Shown: in pieces, positions 61,797 through 64,000 of the stretch | How the letters are laid out: each line of letters begins with the position of its first letter | Position numbering within the stretch: position 1 is the stretch's first letter | Assembly (NCBI GenBank): GCA_900545705.1 | Contig: URAK01000001.1 | Location: forward strand, 234,050 to 298,049 | DNA from: an uncultured Opitutales bacterium | GTDB taxonomy: Bacteria > Verrucomicrobiota > Verrucomicrobiia > Opitutales > Intestinicryptomonadaceae | Direction of reading: 5' to 3' | DNA length: 64,000 nucleotides | Notes under the pieces: model-generated | What the model saw: only the letters and a program-made list of their open reading frames with translations | Database searches by the model: none | What the model was told of the DNA's origin: nothing | Position numbers and translations under genes: made by a program

Positions 61797-61825
61797 TTGA
61801 CCTATAGAAGACATTTTAATCTTAT
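61797..61825 (+). promoter_or_regulatory. Possible promoter of the second PEP-CTERM gene
   Basis: TTGACC (61797-61802), 17-base spacer, TCTTAT (61820-61825), 26 bases before the ATG. AGGGGG at 61842-61847 is a good ribosome site four bases before the ATG. Confidence 0.42.
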
Positions 61826-61851
61826 GCATTGTAAAAAGTTTAGGGGGATAA

Positions 61852-63444
61852 ATGAATAAATATTTAAAAAACTTGGTGCTGTTGGCATCTTTTCTTTTGA
61901 TAGTTGGGTCTGCGAATGCGGCTGACATAATAAGCCCGGTGCAGTCGATAGATGTTTATACTGGCGACAACATAATAGGTGCGGCAGATGGCAGCAGGAT
62001 TGATGGCGCCGTGGAAATTGTCGTCAACGGAAAAAATCGCGAAGATATAATAGGCGGCCATCTATCGGCTGTTAACGGCGGGACAGTCGGACTGTCCAAT
62101 GTGGATTCAGAGGGCAATATTGTTGATCCGGATTTTAACGCGGTAGTTGTTAATATAAACGGAGGCAATATAAAACAGGCTGCCCGCTCTAACAATTCCA
62201 ATATTGGCAATAGCGTGATTTACGGGAACATATTATATAATGTAAATTCAGGCAGCATAGGAATTGGTTCGGGATATTCGGCCGATACAATGTATTTGAT
62301 GCCATCGGGCTATTACGGGCAAAAGGGGAAATTCACAAGCGAAGTTTACGGAAACGTGACTCTCAACATCGGCTCCCAGAACGGAAGCACTTCCGATGTG
62401 TTTATCGGATACGATGACGGGAAAAACGCAAATGGATTTGTCGTCGCAACCGGCACGAGCACAGTCCGCGGAGACGTCCGCGTTAACATGTATAGCGGAT
62501 CCGCAGGATATGTGTGGTCCGGTTCATACGGCGCCACTATAAACGGGGATACGCATATACTAATAGATAAAAACGCAGCAGTCACAAATTATGTTCTCGG
62601 CGGCGGCTCTAATATAAGCGATACATTTTCTTGCGATGTCTTAGGCTCAACCAATGTCACCGTGCGCGGAAGTGTTGGCGGGGATATTTACGGTTCGCAC
62701 TACGACTCTTCAAGGCTGGGGCTTGTTGGCGGAAACGTAAACGTTGCAATCGATGGCGGGAGCGTAAAAGGCGATGTATATGGCGCGATAGGCAATATAA
62801 AAGGCGACGTATATATATCTGCTACAAATGGAGCTGCAATTAGCGGGAATATTAGCGCTGGAGAATCTGACGGGGCTGATTGGACAGCGGGAACTACAGT
62901 TGGCGGAAGCGTATTAGTCTCCATTGGAAATGCGCAAGTATCGGGAACAATAGACGGCGGAAACAATGTCTCTGGAACTAAGACCATAAACTTTGGAACA
63001 GACACAGAAAATTATATTGGGAGCAACGCGATCATAATTTCAAATTTCGACAACGTAAAAGTTTCTTCTGGGTCTGCAGTGAAATTTGGGGCTCCAATAG
63101 ACGTCTCTCTCCTTGAAGTTGCTTCTGGAAGTTCAGTGGCAATTGCGGAAGGTTCCAAGTTTGGCGAACTCAATATAATATTCTCTGAAGATTTTGCGAC
63201 TGGCGATACATTGACATTCTATATGACAGATGTTTTTGGGGAGTCGTCCACCATAGTCTTAAGCGCCATTGAATCTTCTGAAACGTCGCTTCTTGTCACC
63301 AACTCGCATGGTGAAGAATTTAACGCGTCTCTTGCCGGAGACGGTTCCATAAGCGTCGGCGCGGCGATTCCAGAGCCTTCAGTTTGCGCTGCTGTACTTG
63401 GAGCAATTGCCCTTGGAATTGCAGCTTGCCGCAGGCGCAAATAA
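61852..63444 (+). CDS. Secreted PEP-CTERM beta-helix protein (second copy type)
   Basis: This 530-residue protein has a signal peptide (LVLLASFLLIVGSANA). Its body is built of Gly/Asn/Val-rich beta-roll units (VTLNIGSQNGS, VRGDVRVNMYSGS, VNVAIDGGSVKGDVYGAIG, GGSVLVSIGNAQVSGTIDGG). The end is a PEP-CTERM signal: IPEP at 506-509, CAAVLGAIALGIAAC, then RRRK. It resembles the first PEP-CTERM protein in architecture but not closely in sequence. Such proteins are exported, trimmed by an exosortase and placed on the surface or in extracellular matrix. A clear Shine-Dalgarno precedes it. It is monocistronic. Confidence 0.85.
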   Translation: MNKYLKNLVLLASFLLIVGSANAADIISPVQSIDVYTGDNIIGAADGSRIDGAVEIVVNGKNREDIIGGHLSAVNGGTVGLSNVDSEGNIVDPDFNAVVVNINGGNIKQAARSNNSNIGNSVIYGNILYNVNSGSIGIGSGYSADTMYLMPSGYYGQKGKFTSEVYGNVTLNIGSQNGSTSDVFIGYDDGKNANGFVVATGTSTVRGDVRVNMYSGSAGYVWSGSYGATINGDTHILIDKNAAVTNYVLGGGSNISDTFSCDVLGSTNVTVRGSVGGDIYGSHYDSSRLGLVGGNVNVAIDGGSVKGDVYGAIGNIKGDVYISATNGAAISGNISAGESDGADWTAGTTVGGSVLVSIGNAQVSGTIDGGNNVSGTKTINFGTDTENYIGSNAIIISNFDNVKVSSGSAVKFGAPIDVSLLEVASGSSVAIAEGSKFGELNIIFSEDFATGDTLTFYMTDVFGESSTIVLSAIESSETSLLVTNSHGEEFNASLAGDGSISVGAAIPEPSVCAAVLGAIALGIAACRRRK

Positions 63445-63950
63445 TTTTTATAAGAAAGCAAATCTTATGCGCGTAATTTACGCAACAATGCGCGCCTATG
63501 ATGCTTTTGCTGGTCAATAATACATTACCCTATTAAAACTGGATTAAGACAGGGGGATTTTTATTGTTGCGAAGTCGTGGAAATTTCTGGCGCCATTGCT
63601 TTCATATAGATGTATACGCGTGAAATTGTAGGCTTACAACATATAGTGCAGAGCAGGTTGCAATAACTGTAATGCGATTTCGCTCGCGAATATAAAGCGC
63701 ATTTGTTGATTTATTGCAATAATTGCTTGTTTTACTATTATTGTAAAAGTGTGCTTTAAACTTATAAAAATAATACAATCAAGCCTTATAAATTTTACTA
63801 TTTAACATGGTTTGTATTGCGTATTTTTCCCACTTGCTCCGATTGCGCTAAATTTCTAAAAATAGCATTGAGATTATTGTCTATTCAAATTTCGCAAGGT
63901 AATGTTTAGCCATTTAGCATAAAGGATTTCTCTTTTATGGGGAAAAAATA
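63445..63950. other. Intergenic region, no gene seen
   Basis: AT-rich with repeated TTATTGCAATAA-like words near 63710-63725. Near 63671 an 18-base word differs at one position from one at 13234. Only very short frames exist, for example 17 codons at 63467. No CRISPR or tRNA features. Confidence 0.45.
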
Positions 63951-63956
63951 AAAAAA

Positions 63957-63986
63957 GCCTCCGCAAAAACGGAGGCTTTTTATTTT
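63957..63986. terminator. Bidirectional terminator near the right edge
   Basis: Stem GCCTCCG (63957-63963) / CGGAGGC (63970-63976), 6-base loop, T-rich on the plus strand (TTTTTATTTT) and A run on the left, hence T run on the minus strand. It may end a unit entering from beyond the right edge. Confidence 0.85.
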
Positions 63987-64000
63987 AAATACAACTATAT

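Noticed and set aside
1..64000. CRISPR arrays, tRNA or rRNA genes, insertion sequences, prophage
   Set aside because: No regularly spaced repeats, no TTCGA-type T-loop with acceptor stem, no rRNA core words, no transposase or integrase motifs were seen. A covariance or profile search would be needed for certainty.

Overview
The window looks like a piece of a Verrucomicrobiota chromosome, most probably from an Opitutae/Puniceicoccales-like lineage that lives on host or plant glycans. The evidence is two secreted proteins with PEP-CTERM sorting tails, many secreted carbohydrate-active enzymes, a complete glucuronate route, a few short overlapping operons, and scarce Shine-Dalgarno sites. The assignment is inference from gene content; I see no rRNA or tRNA gene that would settle it. 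Housekeeping genes (ilvB, dnaE, serS, ffh, nadC, fumarase, recA) are scattered among accessory modules. I found no phage, insertion sequence or CRISPR array.

Left part (1-13.3 kb). A five-gene minus-strand operon starts with a response-regulator/PP2C phosphatase and an RsbW-like anti-sigma kinase. It continues by overlapping or near-touching genes into oligopeptide ABC transporter ATPases and a peptide-binding protein cut by the left edge. Next come a cyclophilin and acetolactate synthase (minus strand). A plus-strand three-gene operon of unknown function follows: a 1008-residue TPR protein, a secreted helical protein and a membrane-anchored von Willebrand A-like protein.

Middle (14-37.5 kb). 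A SulP anion transporter is coupled to a small zinc-ribbon protein. An AT-rich surface-glycan trio follows (GtrA, FAD oxidoreductase, GT87-like enzyme). After dnaE comes a long glycan-related stretch: a GH28-like beta-helix protein, an unusual EF-hand membrane protein whose repetitive tail is interrupted by a stop codon, a bile-acid/sodium-symporter-like transporter, a PEP-CTERM protein, a GH43-like lipoprotein, a TIM-barrel hydrolase and, on the other strand, a GH20-like protein.

Right part (37.6-64 kb). serS, ffh, a secreted unknown, a tiny secreted peptide ORF, nadC with an inositol-monophosphatase-like gene, an acyl-CoA/ACP ligase, class I fumarase, recA and a sialidase-like enzyme lead to a hexuronate regulon. 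In it UxaC, an SDR-type mannonate/fructuronate oxidoreductase, UxuA and a KdgK-like kinase would take D-glucuronate to 2-keto-3-deoxy-6-phosphogluconate. A LacI-family repressor sits next to a perfect 16-bp palindrome in the divergent promoter. The regulon also carries two Gfo/Idh/MocA dehydrogenases and an Nramp-fold transporter that lacks the usual metal-binding motifs. A second PEP-CTERM protein and a bidirectional terminator close the window.
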